Origin: Zopfochytrium polystomum
Taxonomy: Eukaryota; Chytridiomycota; Chytridiomycetes; Chytridiales; Chytridiaceae
Assembly: GCA_025765615.1 (NCBI GenBank)
Contig: JAIVFJ010000187.1
Span: 60,970-124,969, forward strand
Reading direction: 5' to 3'
DNA: 64,000 bases
Shown here: in pieces, positions 40,950-52,418 of the stretch
Layout of the letters: the number at the start of each line of letters is the position of its first letter
How positions within the stretch are numbered: position 1 is the first letter of the stretch
Position numbers and translations under genes: made by a program
Notes under the pieces: generated by a model
The model's input: the letters and a program-made list of their open reading frames with translations, nothing else
The model's database searches: none
Told to the model about the DNA's origin: nothing

Positions 40950-43929
40950 CTACTGCCTCGACTCGGATTGGTCCGTACGGCCGATCTTGCTTCGCCACCA
41001 GTTCTCCTCGGGTCGCAAGCACAAGCACCTGGTAAAATGCCTGAACGTGCGCCCGTCGCTGCCGGCTCGCTTGCACAATTTCCGTGAACGACACTGCGTC
41101 GTGTCAAATTTGTAAAAACCACAGCGCAAAGGGTGAGGGCGATTAGGCCAGGGTGTGGAACTTACCGGGGTTGGAGCCTGCACGCGCACTAAGCGATTGA
41201 ATGTAACTGGTTTTGCAAAGTCTGTCAGGAATTTGGGCGCATATCGAGTGCAATGCCAATTTGTCCTACGTTTTGAACTCTCGACTCTCCACTGCCCCTG
41301 CTGTCCCATCGCCCGAAAAGAGCAAACTATTTTCTTCCGCGGCTGCCATGAAGCGCTGTCAGCGTTGCCCAAGACCACTGTTCTTTGTCACTCACTGGCA
41401 GAGTCCGCGAACATGCCTTCACTATCCTTTTGCCTCCCTCCAACGCTGTTCCTTGCGTTTTCCAAGCCGTCAGGCTCAAAGTCCGGTGGCCTCATTAATA
41501 AGTCTTCAACGTCAAGAAATCGATCTGACAGTTTTGCGGACTCTGGGAAGCAAAGTGAGAGATCAGTTCGTTTGACTCGGTGTCAACCTATCCAAATACA
41601 CAAAACCCACCGGTTTGCCGTGAACCTGCCGTGCGTGAGGCACTTTGCCAGGGCATGAGGCTCCTCGAGGCTGAAGTGGAACACTGCCAATTACCGACGC
41701 TGACTCCCGGCCAGCAGCTGCACGTGGTTGCTCAAAGTCTTCAAGGGGCGTTCTCTGGCCGCCGCGAGACTCCAAGAAGAACGCGTCGTCATAAACCCCA
41801 ACCGGTTCTCCAAGCAAAAATGCCCCTTCGTCGGGATCTTGGATGGGATCGTAAAACTCTGGATTGACCATTAACAAGTCTGTCCAAAGTCTTGCCAGTT
41901 TGCAAGCACTCGCTCCACTTACCACCGCCCACGCGACCATCATTGCCGGTTCTTGCCTTTCGCTTGCGTGGAGCCCGCTTTTCGAGGAGAAATCGCTCTA
42001 AACCCGCCTGAGGATGCGAAGTCTCATCGCACCACTGTACCTGGCTCCAATTCAGCGGCTCGAAAATCCCTCAATGTTGGGATAAGGGCCCCCACGGAGG
42101 GATTCTGTGCAAAGTAAAGTGTTCGACGGTGTTGCTCCAGCGCACTTCGGAACCGGTCTTGTCTTGCCTTGTTGGCGAAAAAGGTTTACTTTTAGCTTGC
42201 CCGATTCCAGCTTACTTTCTGCTTTTGAAGGAGCTCGTGTGCGACAATCGTTGCTAACGCTTCCGCTCGAAGGGCAACCATGATTTTGCTTGGAATTTCC
42301 GTCTGAAATTAAGGCGTTTGAGCAAAACTGGAACGGTAGGGGACCAAAGTTACTTCATAGTCGAACTTGTTCTTTGTTATCTTTCGCCGCTTTATCCTCC
42401 TCTCAAGTAAATCGGCACCACTTTCGTCTTCGAATACTTCGCTCAGCTTTGTGTTCAAAAGGCCCGTGTTTGGCGCAGCCCAGCTCTCCTCTCCGTCCCT
42501 GCCAAACTTTGGCCCTTCGCCGAAGTCCAACAGGTCGAAGCGGAATTCACCATCCTTTCGAGATAGTTTGAGGTGTTGACTCAAGATCGTCGCCTCAAGC
42601 TTACCGGTCTTCTTTTCTCCAGTTCACCACCGAGCCCGACCATGCTGCCTTGGCGCGAATAGTAAGACTGCGCTTCGTGAACCTTGAAATCCGTCAGCAT
42701 ATCGTTTCTCAACGCTGCGTGATCAATGGAACCCTGCGCTTGCCGCGACGATGCCGCAGAGCGCTTCGCAGGAGAGGAAGGCCCAGAAGTTTGACCGCCG
42801 CGATTTGTGGACACTTCACCTATTGCAGGTGGCGGGTCAAAGTTCAGATCGAAAAGAGGGTCATCAAATGCATTATTTCCGTTTCCATAATCCGGCTCGA
42901 ATAGATCCCAAAATCTTTCAATGCGTGATAAGAAGACGGGATTCCGATAAACAAACAGGTGTCGCAATAATACCCTGGGGTTCCGTAGGAGGATCCACTC
43001 CCAGCGAACGGAAACGATGATCTGTCGGAGAGGGTGTGAAGATGCAAAAAAGCGTCGTTTGTGGGTGAGGGTGCGACATTGATCGGCGTATCTACGATGC
43101 CCGGTGCTTTATTGCCAACGTGTGTCGACGGAAAACTGCTGTTTTCTTGGTGAGAGGACGCCGTTACAATCCAGCCGAAGTTCTGATCCTATCAATGTTG
43201 GTTGGCACCGCCAATATCTAGTTAGGGACGGCTTGCAATCGGTATTTCCTACCATCTCGTTGAGGAAGCGGAAGGGCTCTTCTGGCGCAATAAAGTCTTT
43301 GTCATTATCGGTTACTGTGATGGTTTTTTGGCTGACGTGCTCGTTCAGGTAACGAAACGGCGACTTAAAGAATACTTTTGCTTACTATGCCTCCACGACT
43401 GCCATATTGATTTCTGCGCCTGCTGAAAGATCACTGAAAACGCGTTTGAGACGAGCAAAAACTTGGTTGGCGTCAGAGTACAAGAAGCTGTAGAAACACG
43501 TTTTGGAGCATCTTTAAGACGAGTTCGTTGACATTATCGTTTGATACTGTACCTGTACTGATTGCCAAGGACACGCGCAGCTCCCATCATTAAGTTTGAA
43601 CTTAGCCTCAATGCCATAGGCTCGGGCGGGTCAACCAGGTAATTGCTGTTCAGAAGGGAAAATCAACGTGGCTAATTGTGATGAAGTGAGCTCACCATGC
43701 CTTGACCACATCTACGCTGCTAACCTCCTGCTGGCCACGATTAGCGATCCAGAATAGTTGTGCAGAGAGTGGCACTTACCTTGCGTGAAAGCTTTTTTAA
43801 ACCGGATGAAGAGGAGGATCCCAAAGAGCGTGCAGAGGTGGAGCCGACGGTGGCGGCCATCCAAATCACGGCCATCGCGGCACCATCTTTTTTGTTACCA
43901 ACGGTGAAAAGATTGTTGGAGAAGAACAT
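40950..43929 (-). CDS. REC8: Meiotic cohesin kleisin REC8
   Basis: About 14 short exons are inferred on the minus strand from the ATG at 43929 to a stop at 40950. The N-terminal kleisin domain reads MFFSNNLFTVGNKKDG, AMAVIWMAATVG, LKKLSRKEVSSVDVVKACNY, then PEPMALRLSSNLMMGAARVL. This pattern (VIW.AAT, SVD...AC, ALRLSSNL..G) is that of fungal Rec8, not mitotic Rad21. The last exon (41093-40950) gives the winged-helix end, with QAFYQVLVLATRGELVAKQD and RPYGPIRV, which binds the SMC1 head. The middle is acidic and disordered, as in the family, where separase cuts. REC8 holds sister chromatids together in meiosis. First exons: 43929-43781 and 43727-43696. Middle exon limits are less certain. Confidence 0.88.
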
Positions 43930-44338
43930 TGTCGCGAGAAAGGCTGCAAGGCAGCGATGGGGATGATCGAGCTCGAAAGTAACAAGCTGAGCTGTTGGCC
44001 GGTTGCGAGGAAGGTGTGCAGGACGACTGGCCACCCTGAAAGCGAGGCTGTGGAGTGGAACCAATCCTTCGTGCAGAATAGCAGTTCTTCTGAAGGATAT
44101 GGTCGGGCTCGGTGGTCTGGAAGCCCACGCCACGTTTACCGAGTTTGGAAGAAAGCAATTTTTTCTTCTTTTTTCCTATCTTTCGCACCGTCCGGCAGTT
44201 TCGGACATATTTGTGGGATACGTGGCTCAGGTTTGCGCTTGTGACCACTGTGTATTACTGACACTGTATGCGGCATGCGGCTGCTATCTATATTCTGATG
44301 CCCAGTGAGGGAGTCAGCGCTGAGCGTTATCCGTCAGA
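43930..44338. promoter_or_regulatory. Divergent promoter region of REC8 and Zip3-like gene
   Basis: These 409 bases separate the start codons of two meiotic genes transcribed away from each other, and should contain both promoters. I could not identify a specific regulatory motif by eye. Confidence 0.55.
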
Positions 44339-46311
44339 ATGAATGTTGAAGTGCCGCTCTCGCAACAGCAGCTTCCAGCCAGCGAAGATCTCGCTTACGA
44401 CCTTCGGCTTGACTGGTTGCACTGCAATAAGTAAGCGCGCATCTCGTGATTGTTCGCAGAATCCAGCACTTCACTTGCTGCTGCCCAAGACGAGAGTCAC
44501 AACGGAAACGCAATCTAATGACACATCGTTCATTCAGCTGCGGCAATTATGGACACGCAGTCACGCTACCGACAAATCCTGCTGACGGCTCAACCAACTC
44601 ATTACCCCCACCACCGAGCCAGCAACCACCACCCGCATTCTATATTTGCCAGTGCGGCCATGCACTATGCCGACGATGCCTTGGTCAGCCGCTTCCAGCC
44701 GATTTCGATGAGACAGACAGTTTGGCACATCAGTGCGTAGTATGTGGAAGCGTTGGTCCACTGCTGATCCTCAATGCAGAAGTACGGATGAGAAGACGCA
44801 CATATGACGTCCTAACACGACTTCATCAGATGCCTTCAGATGTGGAGAAGATGTTCACGCCCGCAATTTTCACCTTGGAGCAGGCTATACGGATGTATAA
44901 GGCAAGATCCTCCGTTATTGCCACAATTTCCCTCACACACTCTTCAGTTCCAGTTCGGCAATGCCGTTCGTCTAATACGGTTGTTGAAGCGGAAGTCGGA
45001 GTCACAGTGTCGGACTCTAGAGAATATTAAGCCAACAATCGCGAGGACTAAACAGTTGAGAAACACGCCTTATTATTGAAAGGATTTCGCTTAAGAGGCG
45101 GGACCGTCCATGCAGGGAGATCGAGCATCTTAGAGGTCGAAATAGAATGCTGTCCCGGGAAAACGATGCTTTGAAGTCTGAGATTGAGAAATTGCGTTCC
45201 AGCAAATTCAGGTACCGTCGTGTGCGGCTTGATTATTATCTTCACACCCTCAACCGTCTCAGGTACGACAAAGCAGTTTCTCAACATACGAGCCATGGCA
45301 GCGGCGACTTCTTCGACTCTTCTCGCGGCAATGGCCAAGCTTCTCGTCATATTCAGACACCGTCAGGACCTACTCGCTTGAGCATTCCACCTCAGGGCGC
45401 TCGGAATGGGAGCGACGTAGCCAGCACTGCCTCAAGTCCACGTTTGGGACTCGCATCTCCATATATGCGACATCGTTTCGAAGCTCCCAATCCAGTGCGG
45501 GGACCACTCAGCTCACACAGCAGCACAGCAAATAGTGACGGCGGCACTGAGTGGCCTGCGGTAGGAGTTTGGGGCGGCGAAGGCGGTGGGGATCCATTGA
45601 AGCCAAGAGCAGGCGGAAGTTCGCAACAAAGCCGCTCCTTCGCGCCTTCGGAGCGACAGCCGTTCCTCACCCCACTTCACCGCACTCAACAGCACTCGCA
45701 GGTGGACAACCATCGGCATCATACGCACAACAGGTCGTATCCGTCGCCAGTTGAGAACACTCCGAATGCTGATGCACGACCTAATACGGGGAACATCCCG
45801 GGGGAAAAGGCGAATCCGTACCAATCCCGTCGGCAACCGCCAAGAGATCGCTTTGACCATCTTCATGAACCTACTCTGCCAGCTTCCCGATCGGTAGAGA
45901 GGAGATGGAGCTCGGCCTCAAACTCTGAGAACGTGCCTGCTTATCACGAAAGTAGAAGCAGACAACCTCCCCCATCAAAAGACCAAAGTGACCATAAGGG
46001 GGGTTATGTGCCTTTCCATGGTGGCGGAAGAACCGGCGGGTATCACAGCGGGAGCGGAGAGCGAAGACCACTTTCAACCAGCAGCGGAAGACCCACTACT
46101 GGGCTAGCGGGAAGAGGAGAGGAGTGGGGAGAAGATGGTAAGCTCTACTCGATCACAAAATCCGATTGACAACATTCCAGGAAGAACTGTTCTGACACGA
46201 TCTCGACCATGGACTGGAAGCGCCAGCGGATCTGGGTTGCCAAAGGCGTCAATTGGAGGCGCGTCTGCTTTTGAGCCAGCTCGTGTTGGTACACCAATGT
46301 CCAGGCCATGA
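44339..46311 (+). CDS. Zip3/HEI10/RNF212-like RING protein (crossover factor)
   Basis: Predicted exons are 44339-44430, 44538-44781, 44830-44901, 44948-45054, 45116-46137 and 46181-46311, in frame throughout and giving about 555 residues. An extra 51-base intron at about 45211-45261 is possible. The RING is split by the first intron: LHCNNCGNY, then YICQCGHALCRRCLG, then HQCVVCGSVGP. A short MPSDVEKMF ... LEQAIRMYKFQFGN motif and a coiled coil (EIEHLRGRNRMLSREN) follow. The rest is a long Ser/Gly/Arg-rich tail. This layout is that of the Zip3 family of SUMO/ubiquitin E3 ligases, which mark crossover sites on meiotic chromosomes. The third intron (44902-44947) uses a GC donor. The divergent neighbour is REC8. 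Confidence 0.78.
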
Positions 46312-46620
46312 GGGTGACGGGGATGTTGGAGGAGGGGCGCAGCGGCAAGCTGAGGTATTCTAAAGAAAAAATGCACAAGTTGTTCGCGGCGGTGTTGATC
46401 GTTCGTTTCGTGACATTGCAGCCACCCCACCCAGGCGTCGATCCAGACACCGAATCCTGGCCCTCTTCCCTCTGCAGCGGTTAGAAATCGGGCATTCCCA
46501 ACCGCCTTCGCGACTGCACGAACGAATTCTCATATTCATCTCCGATCGCGTCTGCGGGCGCTAGTAATCCATCTTGTAATCCGTCCTCTGAGATCTTCCA
46601 GTCCTGTGATCACTCCCTCC
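46312..46620. other. Intergenic region
   Basis: These 309 bases lie between two plus-strand genes. No gene is seen; an additional 5' exon of the next gene cannot be excluded. Confidence 0.4.
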
Positions 46621-48909
46621 ATGGCCCCAAAGTGGAACGGCACACTGGGGCTGGACGCAATTGATGTAGACTCTGAACCAAAGGATGACGAGGAAGATCT
46701 TGCCGATTCCAGTTTGGAACTTCAAATCGTCGCAATGCAGCCGGCAGTTCATCGGAGTCCGGTGTCGTGTCCGCGCACTATTAACGCTGCTCACACGGAG
46801 ATTTCGCAACCAGATGCGATCATCATTGACGAGGCCTATGAAGGGACGATTCAGGTCTTGCCATTATCCGGGTATCCGGATGTCGGAAGTCGGCGATCCA
46901 AAGAGATGTGCGCCCCAGGCGATGCTCTTAACCTGGACAATTCGACCCTCCCACTCGGACATGGTGAAGTGCAGTTCAGGCAACCAAGCCTTCGACGGCG
47001 GACTTATACCCAACTTGCTCCTACCTCGAGTCAACTAGATGTGTTACATGCCCGAGCTAAGTGAGTCGAACACACCGTTCGATATGGCGTGTATGTTCAC
47101 CAATGCTTTAGGCTTAAATACCTTGACGAAGTTCTTCGGGACGGCTTCCCCCCCAGCTCTCCTGTTCTTGCCACTATCTCGTCTTTGAAAGTGCACATAC
47201 GGAGAATGGAGCATCGCCGGAGGACCCAAGTACCTATACTTCTTGGACAGCTTGGATTGTGCGCGCACAGTGTGACCGCGATGGTGGATCCGGCTGTTAA
47301 GGGGCTCTTTTCGCCTTTAGCCGAGGAAACATTGGAGCAAATCTGGCAGCGGATGGAGTCAAGGAACTCGCCTTACATGAATGCACTTGAATGTCTCCTC
47401 GCCGCAAGACAAACAGATCAAGCCGAGTGCGGACGTGCCATTGGCGAGTCCGCCGACATCTTGGATGCGGACCCGGAGGATGATCAGGAGGCCGGCCCGA
47501 ATTTGAAGGCAGCAACCAACCGGCTTTGCGAGCAGAGATCGCCTTCAAACAAACCTGTCTTTGTTCCCCCCGAAGAATTACGGGTTTACACGATTGGCGG
47601 GTACCGCCTTGCAGAGGACCAAATCTACCATGGAGAGGAAGCCCGTGCGGCCAACAGCCGCCCAAAGCGGGGTCGACTAGCGCAATCTTTTGTATCAAGA
47701 ACTTCACCATCCTCGACTGAACTGGCTGAACTGCAGCTTTTGCGTGGAGAAGACGACGTCGAAATGAAACGCAGAGCAGCTCGGATGGCAGGAACTGGTG
47801 TGACAACGCGCAGCGGCCGAGTTGTCGGCGCGCACGGTCGGGAGCCGAAGACAGCTCCATTTTACGATCTCCACGTTATTCAATCTTCAGAATCAGAGAC
47901 CTCGCCGCAAAAAATGAAGAACGGGACTAGTGGCAGCACACGACGAGCTGCGTTCCCAACCAACGACGGAGATGTTATAATGGTAAACGACTGTGAGTGG
48001 CCCCCTCCTTCAAGAAGTTACCGAGATGGTGAAGTCATCACAGATATATCCGCGCGGAGGAAACGGCCCCGCAAATCCGTCGCGTGCACTGATATTATCG
48101 TCCCAGGTGTGACAGTATCAGGCCCGACATTCGTGGAGCAAGGTTCTTCGGGCCATTGCTCAGACGACTCAATTGCATCGAATAGCAGTGAAGAGTTGAA
48201 CAAAATTCGGCGAGAAGGGAGGCATGCTCGTCAGAATAGGGACGAGCTGACTGGGAAGGAATCGAGTCGAGGAGAAGGTATCGTAGCAGGCAGAGAATCG
48301 AGGGCTCCAACAGTGGCCGCCGCCTCCGAAGACCCGATATGTATATCAGACTCGGAACCAACCGTTAAGTCAGTTGCCAGCGGATCGCGGCGCCGAAGAG
48401 AGAAAGAGTCTCGTAAACCAGATTATAGGGAACACGAAAAGGAAACTCACGCTGAGTTACATTGGACTAGAGCCGCGGTTTTCCGCCCAAATCACCCCAA
48501 CCGTACACCAGCGATGGCCGCCTCCAGCAAGATGCCAGGCGTATCAAATCTAAGTCAGTTTGTCGGTGCTCCTCGAACTATTCGTGACTCGCTTCCTGGA
48601 TCCCCACACGCTGGAGATCGAACGAGTTCCACTCCATCCATCGCCGCTGAGGCCAAAATTGTGAACAGAATGAAAAGTCGCGGAAAAGTTGGGGGCCTAC
48701 CGGCGGCGCAGCGACGGTTAACGCAGCGCGGAAAGTGCACGAATTGCCCTGCTGTAGGACCAGGTTACCTGAACGAAAAGTGCCAAAGCTGTCATAATGG
48801 TTTTTGGATTGAAGAGAAACAAACTGAAATCGCGAATGTGGACGAAATCGTTGACGATGATGATGACCAACAGAATTCCCCGTTCAGGAGGTCCCACAAA
48901 ATTGTTTAA
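46621..48909 (+). CDS. Unknown nuclear-type protein with C-terminal zinc ribbon
   Basis: Two exons (46621-47060, 47112-48909) give 745 residues from the first ATG (MAPKWNGTLGLDAIDVD). I do not recognise the family. A helical segment (residues about 135-250) follows the first exon: LHARAKLKYLDEVLRDGF ... EETLEQIWQRMESRN. The centre is basic and Ser-rich with KRPRK-type nuclear signals. Short hydrophobic-acidic motifs DAIIIDE and DPICISDSEP resemble SUMO-interacting motifs. Near the C-terminus, GKCTNCPAVGPGYLNEKCQSC forms a CxxC...CxxC pair able to bind one zinc ion, and an acidic DDDDDQ tail follows. A chromatin or SUMO-linked role is a guess from these motifs. Confidence 0.65.
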
Positions 48910-48953
48910 TAAACAATAAGTTGTTTATGTGTGGAAACAAACGAAAAGATGAA

Positions 48954-50149
48954 TTATCGCTGCGACGATTCCAAATTTTGAAGTATCGATCGAAGGTTTA
49001 AGAAAAAAAAGTCAGACGAGGTGACATCAGAACTATCAACCCTTGTTTCGAGGTCGATCAGCATTTTATAAAAAGACGTGTCATTCCGAATGAAACGGGA
49101 GAGCTCGCTGTAACAAGTAGGTCAGACAAACGCAAATAGAAGGAAGATTGCACTTACGGGATCTTCGACATCTTTTGCATCAGAACAGCGAAATTTTCTC
49201 GGACAAACGGTTTGTCGTGCAACATGCCAGCCATCGCAGAAACGAAGAAATCAGGACTGTCAGCGCATTGGTGCAAGAATTCGCCGGCCCAGTCTGCTAG
49301 TCGAAAATAGTGAGCCAAGACTGGAGGTGAGAACCAGAGAAAAAACTAAACCTGCGTCACCACACAATGTCAAGAGAATGGACGAAACAAGAGCGTGTAG
49401 TTCCGAGTCATGGGTTTTACGTTGAATCCAAGGATGGACAAAATCAACGGCGCGGCTGCTGAGGAAGGCCATTTTTCCCTTCGTATGAAAGGGGTTTTTC
49501 AGAATTGCGCCGTCGTTTCCAGAGGCTAGGACTTACCGTACTGCTTGCGAGATCCTCGAGGATACGTTCTAAGGAGTGCAAAGCCGACGAAACGGGTGTG
49601 ATGTGAACGGTTGAAAGAATAAGAAGTCGAAGCAGAATACGGATACGCGGTGGGTAGAGTTCAACCATCTTTTGAACTGGTGTTCCGTTCTCGCTGTGCA
49701 AACTCTGCTCAAATCTAGCCGACGCAAACGATATTATTTGACCCTACGTGCGATCCGGTTTGTCGCGCGGGTTAATAAGCATCATTGCGGAGGGTAGAAC
49801 TTGGTGGACAACCTGCTCCTCCGGACACACAGATACCTCGCTTAAAAGTCTCCTTACTGCTAAAGAGAAAAGAAGAAATTTCTCTTGGACGCTCGTGCCC
49901 TTTTCCGCAATCTTGTTGTATCCAAACGAGTACTTCATAATCGGCTCGGATTCAGAATGGCAGTCTTCTGCGAATTCCGAAAGGAGTGGAAAAGCAGTTG
50001 CAATTGCCTTCAATGTCTACAACCGGTCAGCAATATGAATAATCATTTACTTCAGACTGCAGTACCTGCGTTGAAGTTAATGTGGCAACAACAAAGTCCG
50101 GTAACGCCCAAAGTGCATTTTCTATTACAATTGGTGTCAGAATATTCAC

Positions 50150-50184
<35 letters not shown>

Positions 50185-52290
50185 AAGCAACTGGTTCTTG
50201 GCTCACCCGACGATTTTCGTTCTATTTTTGACTGCAGCATTCCAACCAAGACTGTCAATAAGCGGTCGGTGAGCGGAATAAGATCCCTGCCCTACTAAAA
50301 AGTCAACACTAGGTATATCATACCGTGGTTTTCTCACATTCGTGGACTCTTCTTTAACCGTCTTCACATTTGGGGATGCAATGCAACCGGCTGATAGCGT
50401 TTGTGTAGAGACTGCCGGAAAACTTATTTGTTGGTGCAAGAAACAAAGAAATCTCACCATCCTTGATTTGACGAGGTGCTTCTCGCGGGCGCCTCTTCTG
50501 GTTTCGACACTCTGAAGCGGCCAGAGCGCTTTGCTGGCTGAATAAGACTGAATAATGACTTCCCGAAGTATTCGGAGGCCGCTCTGAGGGAAAGCGGCCC
50601 ATAGCCACGAACGCTTTCATTCGATCAAGTCTTTCCTTGTACTGAACAGCATTAATTGGCAGTCAGGACCAAAATACATGTCTACTTACTGATTTCATCT
50701 GATATTGCATCCCGCGAATTCGTGAATCTTTTTCTTCAAGCTCAAGACGAAGTCCCCGAATCTGTGCACGTGACTTAGGTTGTGGAAGTTTAGTAGTTCA
50801 ATGCGTCAAACCTGGTCGCGAAAGTCTTTCGAACTGCGCCCTAGTTCAACGTTGTTTGCCAGAAGGCGCCGATTCTCGCGAGAAGTCCGAGCGAGCGCGC
50901 TTTCATATTTCCGAATAAACGCGTCAAGTTCCTGGGAGAAATCAGATTTGTTTTTGAGGTGCGGGTTCAACCTTCTTGATGGACTCCTCGAATGACGTCT
51001 TCCACAACCGGAATAGTTCGCTTGCATTCTTTTCAACCTTCTCATCATACCGATCCAGAGCCGCCTCGCGCGCTTCGATGTCACGCTCTTTCAGTTTCAG
51101 CTGCTCACTTTTTATCTGAATAGTATGGGGGTCAAACAACCTCTCTACCCAGAAATGACTCACACTTAATGTCAAAGATAGTTCTCGAAGTTCGAAACTA
51201 ACAGCCGATAGCTCACTCTGGCTTTGACGAAGCTGAGCTTCGGTCGGCCTCATTGAATGCAGCTGCGTTAGAAACCGCGATGGAGATGAATTGCATTGGT
51301 ACCGAAAAGAAATGGGATTCCTTCGACGAGGTAGTACAGAGGCATTTGCACGCAAATTTTCGTCAGTCGCCCGCAACCGAGTTTGTTTGCCACTGTCATT
51401 CGCCCTTTCATTCTGGCCAGCTTTTTTGGATGGCTCATCCTTTCGCCGGCGTGAATTCTTATTCAAAAGTCAGTCACAGGCAGCCTCAATTGACCTGACC
51501 ATTATCGACTTGACAGATTCGTCTGCTGAAGATAATATTTCGAGGAGCTCAGTCTTAAGGTCCGACACGGACATATGATCTGATAATTCCTTTGAGTCCT
51601 GATCCGCCTCGTTCGTCTTCATTAGAATGCTCCTTTAAAAGTCGATTTATCCAGCGAAACAACCCGAACCTCGAACGAGCCGTGTTGCGGTTCACTTAAG
51701 GTGTGACTTAAACTTTCCTTTCTTGGACCGCATTCATCGAAAACGCCACCATCCTCTCGCCTGTCGGCCCAAACTCGCAACTCTTCGGTAAGGCGGTTTG
51801 AATCGGTCATCCCTGATGGGTCAGCTTCATTTGAGAGCAAAGAATGACCAGTCCAAAGCGTGTGCCCTGTGATGGGAGGCTGTCGAATCGTTAGTATTAC
51901 TACTGGTATTGATTTGAAAACGATCGAACCTTGGAGCCTGAAAGATGACTTAAGTACAACGGCGATCCACGAGCGTGGTATTGGTCTTCCTCAAAACTGA
52001 ATGGATTGGCCCTTGACCCCGCTGGCACGTTGTCTCCTCCTGCTGAAAGGCCAAAAACACCCTCTGCCAAACAATATCAGATGCGTTCCTCGAATCGCGG
52101 CTTACCCAGCAGCTCTGATTCACTAATAGGAGTCGCGTTATGGGATTGTACGTTGGGTATGTTTGGTTCATTTCCCATTTCGGTGTGGTGAGAGAGATTG
52201 CAATCTCGCTCGCCAGTAACTGTCGGGCGGCGTCTCCCTCCTCTGTTCCTTTTCCGGCGCGTCGATTCTGCCAGGTTGCGGGGAAGCATG
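48954..52290 (-). CDS. CCDC138-like coiled-coil protein
   Basis: About 16 short exons are inferred on the minus strand from the ATG at 52290 to the stop at 48954. The N-terminal third is disordered. The middle is a coiled coil across several exons (KERDIEAREAALDRYDEKVEK, LDAFIRKYESALARTSRENR, IRGLRLELEEKDSRIRGM). The C-terminal half is helical: LIPLTDRLLTVLVGML, IRILLRLLILSTVHI, LERILEDLASST, DSPDFFVSAMAGML, VLMQKMSKI and FFFLNLRSILQNLE. The order and the end, QKMSKI followed by LNLRSILQNL, resemble human CCDC138, a centrosomal/basal-body-linked protein. A 32-base poly-A run lies in one intron (50151-50182). Exon limits are approximate, and the family assignment rests on pattern memory. Confidence 0.6.
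50151..50182 (+). repeat. Poly-A tract (32 bases)
   Basis: A homopolymer inside a predicted intron of the CCDC138-like gene. On the coding (minus) strand it is a T run upstream of the acceptor. Confidence 0.95.
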
Positions 52291-52418
52291 TCAAGGTCAA
52301 AGACGACCCTTCCCTGATGGGCGAGGTTTAGAATATGCGGAACGTGGGGCAACGCGGAAAACGCGAGAGGATGTAGCCCACCATACAAAATCGCTCGGAA
52401 CGGCCGAGGGCAGAGTAC

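Noticed and set aside
43104..43352. A plus-strand frame within REC8
   Set aside because: It is antisense to REC8 exons and introns, which carry clear kleisin motifs on the minus strand.
51253..51578. Plus-strand frames between CCDC138-like exons
   Set aside because: They are antisense to coiled-coil exons on the minus strand and contain no domain.
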